From an uncultured Ruminococcus sp. (GTDB taxonomy: Bacteria > Bacillota > Clostridia > Oscillospirales > Ruminococcaceae): a stretch of 15,158 nucleotides of DNA. The position numbers and the translations under genes were made by a program. The stretch is taken from contig UQEM01000049.1 of assembly GCA_900540005.1 (NCBI GenBank), positions 1 to 15,158 of the forward strand, written 5' to 3'. The notes beneath the pieces are model-generated. The model saw nothing but the letters and a program-made list of their open reading frames with translations, was not told the origin of the DNA and ran no database searches. Shown here in pieces: positions 14,694 to 15,158 of the stretch; within the stretch, counting starts at the first letter, position 1, and each line of letters starts with the position of its first letter.

Positions 14694-15158
14694 ATGAATA
14701 ACCGAAATCTGACAATGCTTGTTGACTTCTACGAGATAACCATGGCTAACGGATTCTTTGAAAACGGCAGAGGAAGCGAGACCGCTTACTTTGATATGTT
14801 CTTCCGCAAAACTCCCGACAACGCAGGCTATGCTATAATGGCAGGAGTTCAGCAGGTTATCGAATACCTCGAAAACCTCAGCTTTACCGTCGAGGACATT
14901 GAATACCTGCGAGGCAGAAATATGTTCTGCGAGGATTTTCTTGAATATCTGCTGAACTTCCGCTTTGAATGCGATGTGTGGGCTATCCCCGAGGGAACGC
15001 CGATTTTCCCGAACGAGCCGCTTATAACCGTTAAAGGCCCTGCAATTCAGGCGCAGTTCATAGAAACCATGGTCCTCCTCACAATAAACCACCAGAGCCT
15101 TGTTGCTACCAAAGCAAACCGAATCGTTGAGGCAGCTCAGGGCAGACCCGTTATGGAA
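14694..15158 (+). CDS. pncB: Nicotinate phosphoribosyltransferase, 5' part
   Basis: The enzyme joins nicotinate and PRPP, with ATP use, to form nicotinate mononucleotide in NAD salvage. The first 155 codons are present; the frame is open to the window edge and a full protein would be about 480 residues. The N-terminus matches the Firmicutes type closely: MLVDFYEITMANGFF near 8-22, YFDMFFRKTPDN near 33-44, DVWAIPEGTPIFPNEPL near 93-109, GPAIQAQFIETM near 114-125, INHQSLVATKANRI near 129-142, and QGRPVME at the edge. The catalytic and later substrate-binding regions lie outside the window. GGAGG at 14681-14685, 8 nt before the ATG, fixes the start. It is divergent from the mscS run, downstream of tRNA-Arg, and has no clear promoter of its own. 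Confidence 0.95.
   Translation, partial: MNNRNLTMLVDFYEITMANGFFENGRGSETAYFDMFFRKTPDNAGYAIMAGVQQVIEYLENLSFTVEDIEYLRGRNMFCEDFLEYLLNFRFECDVWAIPEGTPIFPNEPLITVKGPAIQAQFIETMVLLTINHQSLVATKANRIVEAAQGRPVME

Noticed and set aside
1..15158. Search by eye for CRISPR arrays, insertion sequences, integrase/attachment sites, tandem repeats and toxin-antitoxin pairs
   Set aside because: None were seen. Apart from the tRNA, every stretch over about 180 bases is occupied by a conserved housekeeping or metabolic gene.

Overview
The window looks like a chromosomal segment from a low-to-moderate-GC, endospore-lineage Firmicute, most likely a Ruminococcus-like gut member of the Oscillospiraceae. The basis is the Firmicutes-only GlgC/GlgD pair, a SpoIIE homologue, strong AGGAGG-type ribosome sites and the overall flavour of the proteins. 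The species call is an inference. Thirteen genes are supported: eleven protein genes on the minus strand, then one tRNA and one truncated protein gene on the plus strand. No mobile element, CRISPR array, integrase or long repeat was seen.

Region 1 (about 96-5990, minus strand) is a glycogen synthesis operon transcribed glgB-glgC-glgD-glgA. It has a good sigma-A promoter just before glgB and a perfect 10-bp hairpin just after glgA. GlgC (catalytic) with GlgD (degenerate partner) makes ADP-glucose, GlgA polymerises it and GlgB branches the chain. Gaps are 17-33 nt and each gene has its own ribosome site.

Region 2 (about 6050-8415, minus strand) is a single gene, spoIIE, the membrane-bound PP2C-type phosphatase that helps activate the first forespore sigma factor. 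It has its own putative promoter with Spo0A-box-like sequence upstream, and a strong terminator separates it from the gene before it.

Region 3 (about 8457-14409, minus strand) is a six-gene run: mscS-type channel, membrane-anchored metallophosphoesterase, two unrelated FAD oxidoreductases, an 89-residue protein and rsmA. Genes overlap or sit within 31 nt, a sigma-A promoter precedes mscS and a strong intrinsic terminator follows rsmA. The 89-residue protein is the most curious item. Its C-terminal third resembles the glycyl-radical tail of anaerobic ribonucleotide reductase NrdD, but the radical glycine position appears to be aspartate.

Region 4 (14472-15158, plus strand) is divergent from region 3. 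It holds tRNA-Arg(CCT) with an extended -10 promoter, a terminator-like hairpin, and the first 155 codons of nicotinate phosphoribosyltransferase (pncB), which runs off the window. No separate pncB promoter was found.

No clearly new multi-gene system is present. The features most worth following up are the NrdD-tail-like small protein, altered metal-site residues in the phosphoesterase, the missing KxGGL lysine in GlgA, and the hairpin between the tRNA and pncB.
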